36,845 nt of DNA from CAZECE01 sp964510525 (lineage in GTDB: Bacteria; Pseudomonadota; Gammaproteobacteria; Pseudomonadales; JANQJO01), in the NCBI GenBank assembly GCA_964510525.1, contig CAZECE010000098.1:1-36845 (forward strand), in the 5' to 3' direction. The notes beneath the pieces were generated by a model, which was not told where the DNA came from, did no database searches, and worked only from the letters and a program-made list of their open reading frames with translations. The position numbers were made by a program, and so were the translations under genes. Within the stretch, counting starts at the first letter, position 1; each line of letters begins with the position of its first letter. Of this stretch, positions 23,023-32,451 are shown one piece after another.

Positions 23023-24864
23023 AATAAAATTATTTTTTATAAAAATAACTACCCGTATACCCTGCCATCCAGCCTGTTAAACTCTTTTTACTTCAAAAAC
23101 TTATTGTTTCTGTTTTCACTTTGCTTATTAACAGCCTGCCAAAGCCGCTATGAAATAAAATCCCCGCACGAAATAAAATCCCAACACGCCTCTTTAATTG
23201 AATCCGCAACAAATTCGACAACTCCAAAAACCTCGCAATCAACGTCCAGAGCGTTTTACGACATCACCGTCCGTTCATTTGATGGCACGCAACTAGCGGC
23301 CACCGTCTATCAACCCGAACTGTCACAAGAACAAACCGCACCACTCGTTATTCATAGCCACAGTTTCTCTACCTTTCGAATGTCGCAGCCACTCAGTCTC
23401 TACGGGACTTTAATGTTTGCCGGTAAGACGGCACTCGAGTTATGGGATCAGGGGTATTGGGTCATCAGCTTTGATCAACGTGGCCATGGCAAAAGCGGTG
23501 GCAAGATCGCACTCATGTCTCCCGAACATGAAGTACGTGATGTGCAATCACTTATTGATTGGGCGGTTGCCCATTTGCCCAAATTAAAAATGGAGAGCAA
23601 CGATCCTGTTATCGGCATGCTTGGCGAAAGTTACACCGGCAGTTTGCAGCTGATGGCTTCCACGCAAGACCCACGCATTGACGCCATTGTCCCAATTCAT
23701 ACTTGGTATGATCTGAGCCACTCATTATCACCCGATAATGTACCCAAGGGTTGGCTCAGCACACTCATTGTTGCAGGAAATGGGTTGAACCCGTTTCGAG
23801 TAGAACCCCTCATTAACAATGGGTATCGTGAGGCTGTGAGCAAAGGCAAAATGTCTGATAAGTTTTTGGATGCCCTCAGATCCCGCTCCATCAAACCGTA
23901 TTGTAATTCAGGCCAATTACCACATGCCGATGCCTTCGTTATGCAAGGTTTTAAAGACACCTTGTTCAACTTTAATCAAGGCTTGTGGATTCGAGATTGC
24001 TTCGAGCGCGCGGGACGCGATGTTCGATTCTTAGGTACCCAAAAAGGTCACGTATTACCGCTTGCGCACCAAGATGGTTTGATGCCTTTTCATGACGTGG
24101 ACTCAGAGGTCAATTGTGGACAAGCCACTTACAACACTCAAAAAATGATTGTTGATTGGTTTGACGAGAAGTTAAAGCACATAAAAAACCAAGCTGACTA
24201 TATCCCAAATGTCTGTTTAACAGTCAAAGGCGGCTCGGGTCAAACCATGGATCGAATACCCATTGGGGGTGAAACTTTTACTTTTGATTCCGTCAAGCTG
24301 CACAGCGGCATGGCAGGGCTGATGGAGTGGCCATTTATCCCATTTGACTGGCTGGCCAACACGCTCACATTCAAACAAAGCGCCGCAAAAAATTCAGACA
24401 TTATTAAAGAACAACAAGGCGGTCGGTTTCGACCTGCCTTTGCGCCTTTAACTAAAACCAGTGACGACAACCTCTTGTTGGGCATTCCAAGAATCAACGT
24501 CACTGTCAGTAATAAAAATGACCGTAATAAAAATGCAGACCCCGTAAGGTTATACGTTGGCATCGGAGTGATCGAACCCGGTAAAGCCAACTTTCGATTA
24601 ATAGGGAAACAGGTCACACCAATTAATGGCACTGGAGATCATCACATCATGCTGAGTGGTATCAGCCAATTCATTCCCGCTCACAGCACACTGGGTCTTG
24701 TGGTTTATGGCTATAGCAACCAGTATCGTTTTGCTTTTTCTGGATTACAAACGAATGCTAAACTCACTGGCGAAGTAGAGTTACCCCTCTCAGATCCAGA
24801 TCACCCACATCAGACTATCTTAACCAGCACCCCGGATGCACGGCAGGACGCCTTAGCGTTATAA
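23020..24864 (+). CDS. Lipoprotein alpha/beta hydrolase, CocE/NonD (X-Pro dipeptidyl-peptidase S15-like)
   Basis: Secreted, lipid-anchored hydrolase; the substrate may be an ester or peptide. The signal peptide ends in a lipobox LLTAC with Cys40 as the lipidated residue. The catalytic domain has ISFDQRGHGKSGG at 149-161, a nucleophile elbow GESYTG with Ser204, and KGHVLP as a likely catalytic-histidine region. The C-terminal part (about 460-600) looks like the beta-sandwich domain of S15/CocE proteins. The full length of 614 aa fits. It starts 28 bases after the GGDEF-EAL gene on the same strand and may share its transcript. Final Asp was not assigned. Confidence 0.83.
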   Translation: MNKIIFYKNNYPYTLPSSLLNSFYFKNLLFLFSLCLLTACQSRYEIKSPHEIKSQHASLIESATNSTTPKTSQSTSRAFYDITVRSFDGTQLAATVYQPELSQEQTAPLVIHSHSFSTFRMSQPLSLYGTLMFAGKTALELWDQGYWVISFDQRGHGKSGGKIALMSPEHEVRDVQSLIDWAVAHLPKLKMESNDPVIGMLGESYTGSLQLMASTQDPRIDAIVPIHTWYDLSHSLSPDNVPKGWLSTLIVAGNGLNPFRVEPLINNGYREAVSKGKMSDKFLDALRSRSIKPYCNSGQLPHADAFVMQGFKDTLFNFNQGLWIRDCFERAGRDVRFLGTQKGHVLPLAHQDGLMPFHDVDSEVNCGQATYNTQKMIVDWFDEKLKHIKNQADYIPNVCLTVKGGSGQTMDRIPIGGETFTFDSVKLHSGMAGLMEWPFIPFDWLANTLTFKQSAAKNSDIIKEQQGGRFRPAFAPLTKTSDDNLLLGIPRINVTVSNKNDRNKNADPVRLYVGIGVIEPGKANFRLIGKQVTPINGTGDHHIMLSGISQFIPAHSTLGLVVYGYSNQYRFAFSGLQTNAKLTGEVELPLSDPDHPHQTILTSTPDARQDALAL

Positions 24865-24915
24865 TCTCCATTCGATTATGGTAAAGTTATAAGCCTCGTA
24901 AACAAGGGACTGTTT

Positions 24916-26124
24916 ATGCTCAATGATCTTAGCTGGATCACGACCTTCCTGGTTACCTTATCCTCATTTGTATATTTAAACCGCATCGCCAAAAAAATAA
25001 ATTTAGTGGACCATCCCGGTGGCCGTAAACTGCATAAGACCTCTACCCCACTTACCGGTGGCGCCGCTATAGTACTCGGCGGCATCAGCTACCTCTGCTT
25101 TCATCCGCATCTGCTTAACAACTCAACATTATTAGCCATATTTAGTGGCAGTCTGGCCATTTTTATTATTGGGCTGATAGATGACTTGGTCGACCTAAGA
25201 GCCACATTACGTTTACTGCTACAAGGTATTATTACCCTCTCCGTGATAGCTGGTAGTGGTTTGCTGATCAACAGTTTTGGTGATTTATTGTTTTTAGGCC
25301 CGATTGTCTTAGGGCTTTCAGCTGTGCCCATCACCCTGTTTTCCATCATGGCCGGGGTTAATGCGGTAAACTTGTCTGATGGTTTAGACGGTCTGGCCAG
25401 TGGCCTTGTCATGATCCCTTTGTTAATCCTCAGTGTGATGACGCATCAACATCCCATGCTTGCCGATGTTTCACAACTGTTAATGGGCTTGTGCTGCGCC
25501 ATACTGGGTTTTTTACTTGTTAACTTTCGTTTTCCTTGGCGCCAAAAAGCCCATGCCTTTCTCGGCGATGCAGGGAGTACCACCTTGGGGTTTTTATTGG
25601 CCTTTTTGCTGGTCTATATTTCTCAGACCGATCACTCATTGTTTCCACCGGCCTTAGCGTTGTGGTTATTTGCCATCCCACTATTAGACACTGCCTCGGT
25701 TATCAGTTCACGCATGCGCCAACGTCGATCCCCCTTCAAGCCCGCCAGAGATCATTTACATCATTTATTATTAGACCGCGGGTTTAGCGTCACACAAACT
25801 GTATTAATTATTTACGCTTCGGCTTGTTTATTTTCATTATTTGCAATTATGAGTTATCGATTAGGGCTCTCCGAATCTTTCCTATTTATTGGCTTTCTGA
25901 TCCTGCTAGGTACACACATATGGTTGATGCAAGATCTGGCACGCCCAACATCACGCACCTTCATTGGATCAAACATCAGCAACCTAATCATTTTTTTAAA
26001 TGGTCAAACAAAAGAAGTTTTAGCTGGAAGTACATCAACAGGAATAAGTACATCGACAGGAATAAATCCATCTCTCGCTTCGGCAAACAACCCACCCGAC
26101 CCCAGCAGTGGTAAAGCCGCCTGA
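24916..26124 (+). CDS. WecA/MraY-family undecaprenyl-phosphate sugar-1-phosphate transferase
   Basis: Polytopic inner-membrane enzyme that moves a sugar-1-phosphate (in WecA, GlcNAc-1-P) from a UDP-sugar to undecaprenyl phosphate, the first step of many surface glycans. The 402-aa protein has about ten membrane helices and the motifs HKTSTPLTGG, GLIDDLVDLR (Asp89-Asp90), NLSDGLDGLASG at 152-163, AFLGDAGS and RDHLHHLLL. The C-terminal 45 residues are a hydrophilic Ser/Thr/Gly/Pro tail with the repeated GISTSTGI, unusual for the family. AGGGA before the ATG supports the start. It stands between the hydrolase gene and the convergent fliT, not in a recognisable O-antigen cluster. WecA versus another member is not decided. 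Confidence 0.88.
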   Translation: MLNDLSWITTFLVTLSSFVYLNRIAKKINLVDHPGGRKLHKTSTPLTGGAAIVLGGISYLCFHPHLLNNSTLLAIFSGSLAIFIIGLIDDLVDLRATLRLLLQGIITLSVIAGSGLLINSFGDLLFLGPIVLGLSAVPITLFSIMAGVNAVNLSDGLDGLASGLVMIPLLILSVMTHQHPMLADVSQLLMGLCCAILGFLLVNFRFPWRQKAHAFLGDAGSTTLGFLLAFLLVYISQTDHSLFPPALALWLFAIPLLDTASVISSRMRQRRSPFKPARDHLHHLLLDRGFSVTQTVLIIYASACLFSLFAIMSYRLGLSESFLFIGFLILLGTHIWLMQDLARPTSRTFIGSNISNLIIFLNGQTKEVLAGSTSTGISTSTGINPSLASANNPPDPSSGKAA

Positions 26125-26142
26125 TTTTTTGTAGTCGTCAAG

Positions 26143-26490
26143 TTATCGGGCAAACTGCTTATATTGATTGGATACTTTTTTAAATTGCTTAGATTGAATC
26201 AAGGCCTGTTGGAATTCTTTTTTTTGTTCTCCACACACTCGCAACAATCCTTGATTCAAATCAAACAAACGCGTCATTTCACCCTGGATTTTGCCAACAT
26301 CGGGCTGCCGATTCTCTATAATATCGTCAAAAGACGCTTCTAGTGTGGCGACGTAAGATTCTCGTTGTTCCGCGATCGCAAAAAAAGCGTCCCAATCATC
26401 AGCTTCCGCGTGCCGCAACATGTGTTCAGATAACTCGATGGCTTGAGTCATCGTTTGCTGCCAATGATTTAACGTTTCAACCCGAGACAC
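26143..26490 (-). CDS. fliT: FliT-like flagellar export chaperone
   Basis: In enterobacteria FliT binds the filament cap FliD before export and also feeds back on FlhDC. The 115-aa protein is almost entirely helical with long amphipathic stretches, matches FliT length (121 in E. coli) and directly follows fliS, the usual place. Sequence similarity within this family is low, so the call rests on length, helix pattern and position. It starts with GTG; GAGG lies six bases before it, 8 bases after the fliS stop. Confidence 0.72.
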   Translation of the reverse strand: MSRVETLNHWQQTMTQAIELSEHMLRHAEADDWDAFFAIAEQRESYVATLEASFDDIIENRQPDVGKIQGEMTRLFDLNQGLLRVCGEQKKEFQQALIQSKQFKKVSNQYKQFAR

Positions 26491-26498
26491 ACAACACC

Positions 26499-26921
26499 TC
26501 AGTTTTCCGTTTCGGCTTTTCGTAACGCCGCGGCTTGCTCAGAGATTCCCGCCCAACCTGACCTCAGGTCTTCTAAAATTCCCCGAACTTCTTCTAAGAT
26601 CGCCGGATCGTTTTTTAGATTGGCTTGTAATAATTGCGCTTCCATATATTCATACAGATCATTCAGATTAGTCGCAATCTCCCCACCTTTTTCCTGATCC
26701 AAATGCGCACGCAGACCTTCAACAATGGTAATCGTTTTACTGATCATATTTCCTTTGGCTTGAATGTCTTTGCGTTCCATCGCCCCTTTCGCGGAATTTA
26801 AACGCTCAAGAGCTCCTTCGTAGAGCATGCTGATTAACTGATGCGGTGAGGCATCCGCTGCCTTCGTATATTGACTCATGCCTTTATAGGCAGTCGCGCC
26901 CTTGTGTTGATAGCCACTCAT
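26499..26921 (-). CDS. fliS: Flagellin export chaperone FliS
   Basis: Binds newly made flagellin and keeps it unfolded for export. The 140-aa protein shows the family pattern: an N-terminal YQHKGATAYKGMSQY stretch, SPHQLISMLYEGALERLNSAKGAME, then NMISKTITIVEGLRAHLDQEKGGEIATNL and LYEYMEAQLLQANLK. A sigma-28-like promoter lies upstream. Unusually there is no fliC, flaG or fliD between flgL and fliS. Confidence 0.95.
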   Translation of the reverse strand: MSGYQHKGATAYKGMSQYTKAADASPHQLISMLYEGALERLNSAKGAMERKDIQAKGNMISKTITIVEGLRAHLDQEKGGEIATNLNDLYEYMEAQLLQANLKNDPAILEEVRGILEDLRSGWAGISEQAAALRKAETEN

Positions 26922-27002
26922 AAATTCAATTCCTCAGTCTATTATCATCCAGTTATAGTTGGTCATTAGGTAGCAATTAATCATTTGAAGATATTGGTAT
27001 GG

Positions 27003-27029
27003 TTATCGACCTGATTGAAGATAAATTAA
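27003..27029 (-). promoter_or_regulatory. Candidate sigma-28 (FliA) promoter for fliS-fliT
   Basis: On the minus strand TTAATTTA, 11 bases, GTCGATAA lies about 80 bases before fliS in the 127-base flgL-fliS gap. GTCGATAA differs from the enterobacterial -10 consensus GCCGATAA in one base, and the spacer is exactly 11. The -35 match is partial (5 of 8). Confidence 0.5.
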
Positions 27030-27048
27030 TGGCAAAATTCATAAAAAA

Positions 27049-29367
27049 TTATAATAAATTAAATAAATTTAACTGACTGATTCGCACAAAGGTCGTTTGA
27101 GATGCTTCTAAGATAAATGATTGAAAATTAAGGTCTGTGGTGGCCTGAGCAAAGTCGACATCGCGGATTTCTGAAATAAAACTCTCCAGTTCTATGATCG
27201 TTCCCACATTTAAATCTTCGATTTCAGTCAGCTGGTTTAAACGAGACCCCATCTCTGAGCGCGCTTGTATCACCGCATTCTCGGCGCGTTCAATGTCATC
27301 GATAAAAATATTAACCGCTTCAAAAAACCGGTTACGAACAATTTCATCATAGGTCCGTCCGTCAGGCACCAAACCACCGTTTGCTTCAGCCACATCGGTA
27401 TCGATTGCATAGCCTTCAGCCAATGAATACGTAAAGCGTCCTGCAACTGCACTGGAATCGCCATTGTTTTCTAACAGCGTTACCGCCTCTCCGATGCTGC
27501 CTGTTAATTGCGCCGTAGCACGCGATTCAATCGCCTCAATTCGAAAATCCGTACCCGTCCCCAATAAAGTGGTTACAGCCGCCGTGGTTTCATTAACAAC
27601 TTGAGTACCGCTGGAAGGAGTGGCAACCAATTGAGCATTGTTACCACCGGCATCAGTAAAATTGGCTATGCGCACACTGCTACTGCCATTGGTGTCTCCT
27701 AAATATCGAAACTGAATCGCCGTACCGGCCCCACCCGGTTGAGTTAAAGAAAACGAGGCGGCAGAACCTGAAGCGGTAATATCGGTCTGCATTTCAGACA
27801 ATAATTCATCGACCGTTCCTGTTACTGCGGTATAACTAACATTGACGGTCTCTCCTGCTGACCCAATCAAATCAAAGGAAATCGCATCGCCGGCCGTAAT
27901 ACCACCCAAAATATTCAAATCGGTTCTCGGCAGGTCTACGACTGCAAAATTTTCAACACCAATATCCGCACCCGTAGATTCTGTGAAAACGTACGTACCA
28001 TCGCCATTATTAACATGACTTAAATTCGGCAATGCAGCCAAAGCTGTTGTGATGGCGGCATCCAAATTGGCATAAGTCGCGGCCGTGTTAGCTCCAACGG
28101 TCGCACTCACAGCCGCACCGTTAATAGAAAAGCTGATGGTCTCGCCTTCAAAAACAGTTGAATTACTGATATCAAAGGTCGCGACTGTCGGAATCACCGA
28201 TGCCGAAACGCCCGACATGGCATTGAGCCCTGTGACAACGGTTGAAATCGGATCGTTTTGAGCAACGGTTAATGTTTCAATGGTGCCATTTTCAGACGTA
28301 ACTCGAATGGTTTGGGCGGCCACATAATTGCCCGCCGTGTTTAAATTGGATTTCCCAGGCGTTGCACGCCCAATGACTTCTGCAGAAATCGGTAAGGTTT
28401 GGTCACTGGAAGTGAGTGTGGTCAGTGAATCTGAAAAGCGGTCAATCAGATTCAGTACACTCTGATTGGTTGTAGATTCCACAAAAAACACATCATTTGT
28501 TTGAGGTGAGCCTGAAATAGCAATCTCAACGCCTTGGAACTCAATCGTCTGACCATCCGAATAAGGTACATTCACTAAATACCCACCCGGAGAAGTGCTC
28601 AATACGGGCGAGCCATCACTTGAACGCGTGACCGTAAACGTTTGTCGGTTTTGGTTGAGCTCGGGATCATTGAAGGTGATGGTGTAATTCTCAGGATAGG
28701 CCGCATCAAAGGCATCTTGATCGCGGATAATACCCGAAGAAATATACCCAAGCGGACTTTGACTGTTGGTTTCGCTCGCGCGCGTCACAACAGAACTCCT
28801 AGAGGAGTTTACATCGACGAAAAGATCGCGTCCTGGATCACTCACCGGTACAAACGTTGATGATGCCACTTGAATCAGGTTAACACCCTCATCACCCACA
28901 TAATCAAACCCACCACCATTTCGCTCAATAAAAGGCGACTGCTGCGTTTGGTAGCCTCCGAATAAATACCCCCCCAGGCCATCGGTGGTGTTCATCAAAT
29001 CCTTCAACTCTAGAGTGAGTTGCCTCAATTCGGATGCAATGATTTGATGATCATCTTCACTTAACGAGCCGTTATCACTTTGAATACCTAACTCTCTGGC
29101 GCGTTGCAACACGCGTACGATGTTACCTAAGACACTTTCTGACGTGGTTAAACGATTTTCGGCAATGGTAATGTTTTCTTGATATTGCTCAATTGACGAC
29201 TGACGCTCTTGCAATTGCACCATTTTAGCATTGTTTATTGGATCTTCGGATGGCTGTAGGATATTTCTACCGGTTGCAATTTTGAGTTGTGTTTTGTTCA
29301 ACTCGAACATGTTTTTTTGTAAGTTTTGCAAAGAGCTATCAAAAAATAATTCTGTTGATAATCTCAT
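27049..29367 (-). CDS. flgL: Hook-filament junction protein FlgL, greatly enlarged
   Basis: Second junction protein between hook and filament. The ends fit FlgL: RLSTELFFDSSLQNLQK with QIATGRNILQPSEDP-like spacing (here LKIATGRNILQPSEDP) at the N terminus, and a C-terminal helix region with SEMGSRLNQLTEIED and DVDFAQATTDLN. The length is 772 aa against 317 in E. coli; residues from about 170 to 640 are an inserted Ser/Thr/Gly/Asn-rich beta-type region, comparable in place to the surface domains of flagellins. The start is 5 bases after flgK stops. Confidence 0.93.
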   Translation of the reverse strand: MRLSTELFFDSSLQNLQKNMFELNKTQLKIATGRNILQPSEDPINNAKMVQLQERQSSIEQYQENITIAENRLTTSESVLGNIVRVLQRARELGIQSDNGSLSEDDHQIIASELRQLTLELKDLMNTTDGLGGYLFGGYQTQQSPFIERNGGGFDYVGDEGVNLIQVASSTFVPVSDPGRDLFVDVNSSRSSVVTRASETNSQSPLGYISSGIIRDQDAFDAAYPENYTITFNDPELNQNRQTFTVTRSSDGSPVLSTSPGGYLVNVPYSDGQTIEFQGVEIAISGSPQTNDVFFVESTTNQSVLNLIDRFSDSLTTLTSSDQTLPISAEVIGRATPGKSNLNTAGNYVAAQTIRVTSENGTIETLTVAQNDPISTVVTGLNAMSGVSASVIPTVATFDISNSTVFEGETISFSINGAAVSATVGANTAATYANLDAAITTALAALPNLSHVNNGDGTYVFTESTGADIGVENFAVVDLPRTDLNILGGITAGDAISFDLIGSAGETVNVSYTAVTGTVDELLSEMQTDITASGSAASFSLTQPGGAGTAIQFRYLGDTNGSSSVRIANFTDAGGNNAQLVATPSSGTQVVNETTAAVTTLLGTGTDFRIEAIESRATAQLTGSIGEAVTLLENNGDSSAVAGRFTYSLAEGYAIDTDVAEANGGLVPDGRTYDEIVRNRFFEAVNIFIDDIERAENAVIQARSEMGSRLNQLTEIEDLNVGTIIELESFISEIRDVDFAQATTDLNFQSFILEASQTTFVRISQLNLFNLL

Positions 29368-29372
29368 GACGA

Positions 29373-31988
29373 TTACCCCACACTGTTGATCAAGGTATCG
29401 ATAATGTTACGAGCCACCGAAATCAACTGAGCGGCCGCGTTATAAGACAGCTCGTATTGAATCAACAGTCCGGCCTCTTCGTCTAAGTTTACCCCCGACA
29501 TCTCAGACAAGGTTTGTTTGGCCCTCAACAACAGAGTTTCGGACGCTTCTTGGTTAATCGAGGCTTCTTGGGTCTTGGTCGCAATGTTATTAACCATACT
29601 GGCATAAGCGTCTTGCAGTGTACTGGTGTTATTAAACAGTTGCCCATTTTGTTGTAACTTGGCCATTTCCAACACATTTCGATTGTCTGCAAACCCATTG
29701 GTATTGAAATTGATTTCGAATTCATCTCCTTCAGCTGGATAACCAGACATTACTACTTGGAAACCACGGTAGCTTGACGTCGGTGTTGGAATAATCGAGA
29801 TTAAATTACCTTGGCCGCCAATCGACACATTATCATCCATCACCACTTGAAACACACCACCCATGGTTGCATTAGGAATGGCATCATTCCCATTGATGGT
29901 ATAAGTGGCACCCGTCGCACTGGTCAGGTCAATGCCATCACCAGCCGATCCACCACCCACTTGAAATTCAAAATCAACCCCGTTGTTTTCGCGCAACTCA
30001 ATTTGATTGCCATCGCTGATCGCGGAAAATCCGAGCGCCTGTAATGCTGTATTGCTGTTGATACTATCGGCCAGAGAATCTGGATCCGATCCCGTCAGCA
30101 ATTGGCCATTCAAGGTCAAATTCATCGGAGAAACGCTGCGAATGTTGCTGATCGTGGTCCGATTATAAGCCGTCGCGGAAACACCATTGAGCGCATCCAG
30201 ATTTTGAGCGATGGTTTGGGCGCTGTCATTGAGCGTGGTGGTTAGAGTTTGCCGAGTAACCACACCCGTGTCTGCGTCGACAGACGTGACCGTGAAGGTT
30301 TCAGAGGGGTAACCGTTTTGGGTTGCCGAATTCTGAATCGCTCCCATAGCGGTTCCGTCTGAAACCAATGACGTCTGACCTTCGTCTAACGAAAAAACAT
30401 CATTATTTAACCCGGGCGTAAAGGTTTGCTGAAACATGGGCGGGGATAACGCGACCGGATTAGCCGGATTCGAATTATCCAATACATCATAGGTTGTGGT
30501 ACTGGTAAAACGGATCAACAACGGTGGGTTCATGGCCGAACCACTCGAATTAAAGCCAACCGTATCCGTATCGTAAACCACGCCCTGCGTCAGCTCACCT
30601 GATCCGCGATTACCTAACTTACTTTCAGTCCGAATCGGCATGGCCAAAGCCAAAGCATCGACTTCATTCACAGCCATCTCCAGATCGCGCGCTCCACTTC
30701 TGGTCGGCTGAAGTACAAAGCTGTCATTGGCCTGATATGTTCCACTGACAAACCTCAGGATTAAGCCATCGAATTCTTCCGTTGCTGGAAATACACCGCT
30801 CAACACCCCAGTGGCAACCTGCACATTATCTGTCTCTCGAGTAATGGTGTATTCACCAGTGCCCGCAGGTGAAAACTCAACCGTATAATCACTGATGGTC
30901 AGCTCGGAAATATCATCGATTTCTAATTCCATTACCCGATCACTGGGTAATGCATTACCGCTGTCCGCAATAACTCGACTCTGCATCCGCTGCTGCTCAT
31001 TAACATCAACAAAAAAATCGCCGCCGATTTCATTGTTAAGATCCATACCGCGACTGTGTTGTTGATTAATCAAGAAGTTTAAGCCGACCGCGACCGTACC
31101 TAAACGGTTGTAACTGTCTTCTAGAAACTCATCTCGATAGGTGATCAACCCACCGATTTCACCACCGCTTAAGGTATCGGTAATTGCAAGACTGGAATTG
31201 CCTTGTCCTAAAATAACATCATCGTACAATGGATTCTCAGTCGATACCTGTGTAGAAACAGAAAAAGAGCGGTCACTGATTACCAGCGCCTGCCCTTTAC
31301 CAATAAATAAATTCACCGCACCACTGGTATCCGTTACCGTACTGACACTGACCAGCTCCGATATACGTAAGATCAAGGCATCACGCGCGTCAAGCAAATC
31401 ATTCGGTTGTCCGGCTACGGTGCCATTGCCAAGCGAACTGATACTCGAATTAAGCTCCGCTAAGCTTGCACCCAAGGTATTTAATTCAGACACCAAACCA
31501 TCAAGCTCAGTATTTAACGACGAACTTAAATCATCTAGGCGTTGCGCAATGGAATCAAACCGCCCAACCAACAAATTAGATTCAACTAATAACATTTGAC
31601 GCGCGGCAGAGGATTCTGGATCCTCGCTGGCACCTTGCAGGGCGCCAAAATAGCGATCTAGAGAAGGTGACAAACTGGTACTTTCATCCCCCAGAAGATT
31701 ATCCAGTTGCTCAGCATGTGAGACAATCGCATCGAAATTTTCAAAATTTGAAGACGTTGAGCGTACTTCATCAATCATAAATTGATCGACAACGCGCCTA
31801 ACGCCTTGAATCTGTACCCCAGAACCTAAATAGTTAATGCCAAATTGTTGAGGTGGTGCCGTTTCTGTCAGGACTTGCTGTCGACTGTAGCCTTCGGTAT
31901 TAGCGTTGGCAATATTATGACCAACCGTTTGCAAATTCGTTTTGCTAACATTTAAAGCACTGACACCCAACTCTAATAAACTAGCCAC
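29373..31988 (-). CDS. flgK: Hook-filament junction protein FlgK (HAP1), enlarged
   Basis: First junction protein. The N terminus has SLLELGVSALNVSKTNLQTVGHNIANANTEGYSRQ-type residues (hook/rod family start), followed by helical TSLSPSLDRYFGALQ; the C terminus has GLLIQYELSYNAAAQLISVARNIIDTL, the usual end. The length of 871 aa exceeds E. coli FlgK (547); the extra is a Ser/Thr/Asn-rich central region. It starts with GTG inside the end of flgJ (8-base overlap) with GGAG seven bases before. Confidence 0.95.
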   Translation of the reverse strand: MASLLELGVSALNVSKTNLQTVGHNIANANTEGYSRQQVLTETAPPQQFGINYLGSGVQIQGVRRVVDQFMIDEVRSTSSNFENFDAIVSHAEQLDNLLGDESTSLSPSLDRYFGALQGASEDPESSAARQMLLVESNLLVGRFDSIAQRLDDLSSSLNTELDGLVSELNTLGASLAELNSSISSLGNGTVAGQPNDLLDARDALILRISELVSVSTVTDTSGAVNLFIGKGQALVISDRSFSVSTQVSTENPLYDDVILGQGNSSLAITDTLSGGEIGGLITYRDEFLEDSYNRLGTVAVGLNFLINQQHSRGMDLNNEIGGDFFVDVNEQQRMQSRVIADSGNALPSDRVMELEIDDISELTISDYTVEFSPAGTGEYTITRETDNVQVATGVLSGVFPATEEFDGLILRFVSGTYQANDSFVLQPTRSGARDLEMAVNEVDALALAMPIRTESKLGNRGSGELTQGVVYDTDTVGFNSSGSAMNPPLLIRFTSTTTYDVLDNSNPANPVALSPPMFQQTFTPGLNNDVFSLDEGQTSLVSDGTAMGAIQNSATQNGYPSETFTVTSVDADTGVVTRQTLTTTLNDSAQTIAQNLDALNGVSATAYNRTTISNIRSVSPMNLTLNGQLLTGSDPDSLADSINSNTALQALGFSAISDGNQIELRENNGVDFEFQVGGGSAGDGIDLTSATGATYTINGNDAIPNATMGGVFQVVMDDNVSIGGQGNLISIIPTPTSSYRGFQVVMSGYPAEGDEFEINFNTNGFADNRNVLEMAKLQQNGQLFNNTSTLQDAYASMVNNIATKTQEASINQEASETLLLRAKQTLSEMSGVNLDEEAGLLIQYELSYNAAAQLISVARNIIDTLINSVG

Positions 31989-32382
31989 CGGGTTGCTCCA
32001 CTGCTTTATTGGGCTTTAACTCACTCGCAGCCTCAGTCACTTCTGAACTATCCAAATACCTAGAGAGCTGTTTAACAATCAAATCACCTATCCCTAAGCC
32101 TTGGTGTTGAGGCAGTTCACTGCTTAACTGACTGTCCAACATCTCTTGATAAAACTGCGTTTCACGACTTGAAAACGGGTTGTCCTCATTAAGACCTTCC
32201 GTAGTTTTACGCGCATTTTTTAACATCGTTTGTAAGAATAAACTTTCGAATTGCGACGCGACTTGTTTTAAAGCGTCCTTATCTTTAATACCATTGGCGT
32301 TTTTTAATTCCGACAAACGCTGTGTATCTTGATAGAAACCAAGATCCATTTGCGCTCCTGGAAGCCCTTCTAAACCGTCCAT
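31981..32382 (-). CDS. flgJ: Rod-cap protein FlgJ, rod-binding domain only
   Basis: Caps the growing rod. At 133 aa it covers only the N-terminal rod-binding domain; the C-terminal muramidase (about 150-300 in the enterobacterial protein) is missing. Residues such as VASQFESLFLQTMLKNAR and FYQEMLDSQLSSELPQ, GLGIGDLIVKQL identify it. It stops in the FlgK start overlap, so it is not a truncated frame but a single-domain form. GAGG lies eight bases before the ATG. Peptidoglycan cutting must come from another protein, encoded elsewhere. Confidence 0.93.
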   Translation of the reverse strand: MDGLEGLPGAQMDLGFYQDTQRLSELKNANGIKDKDALKQVASQFESLFLQTMLKNARKTTEGLNEDNPFSSRETQFYQEMLDSQLSSELPQHQGLGIGDLIVKQLSRYLDSSEVTEAASELKPNKAVEQPGG

Positions 32383-32451
32383 GTAATTGACCTCAATATT
32401 AATCTTATTCTTAATTTCATAACTAAATAAAAAAATTTAATAACATAATAG

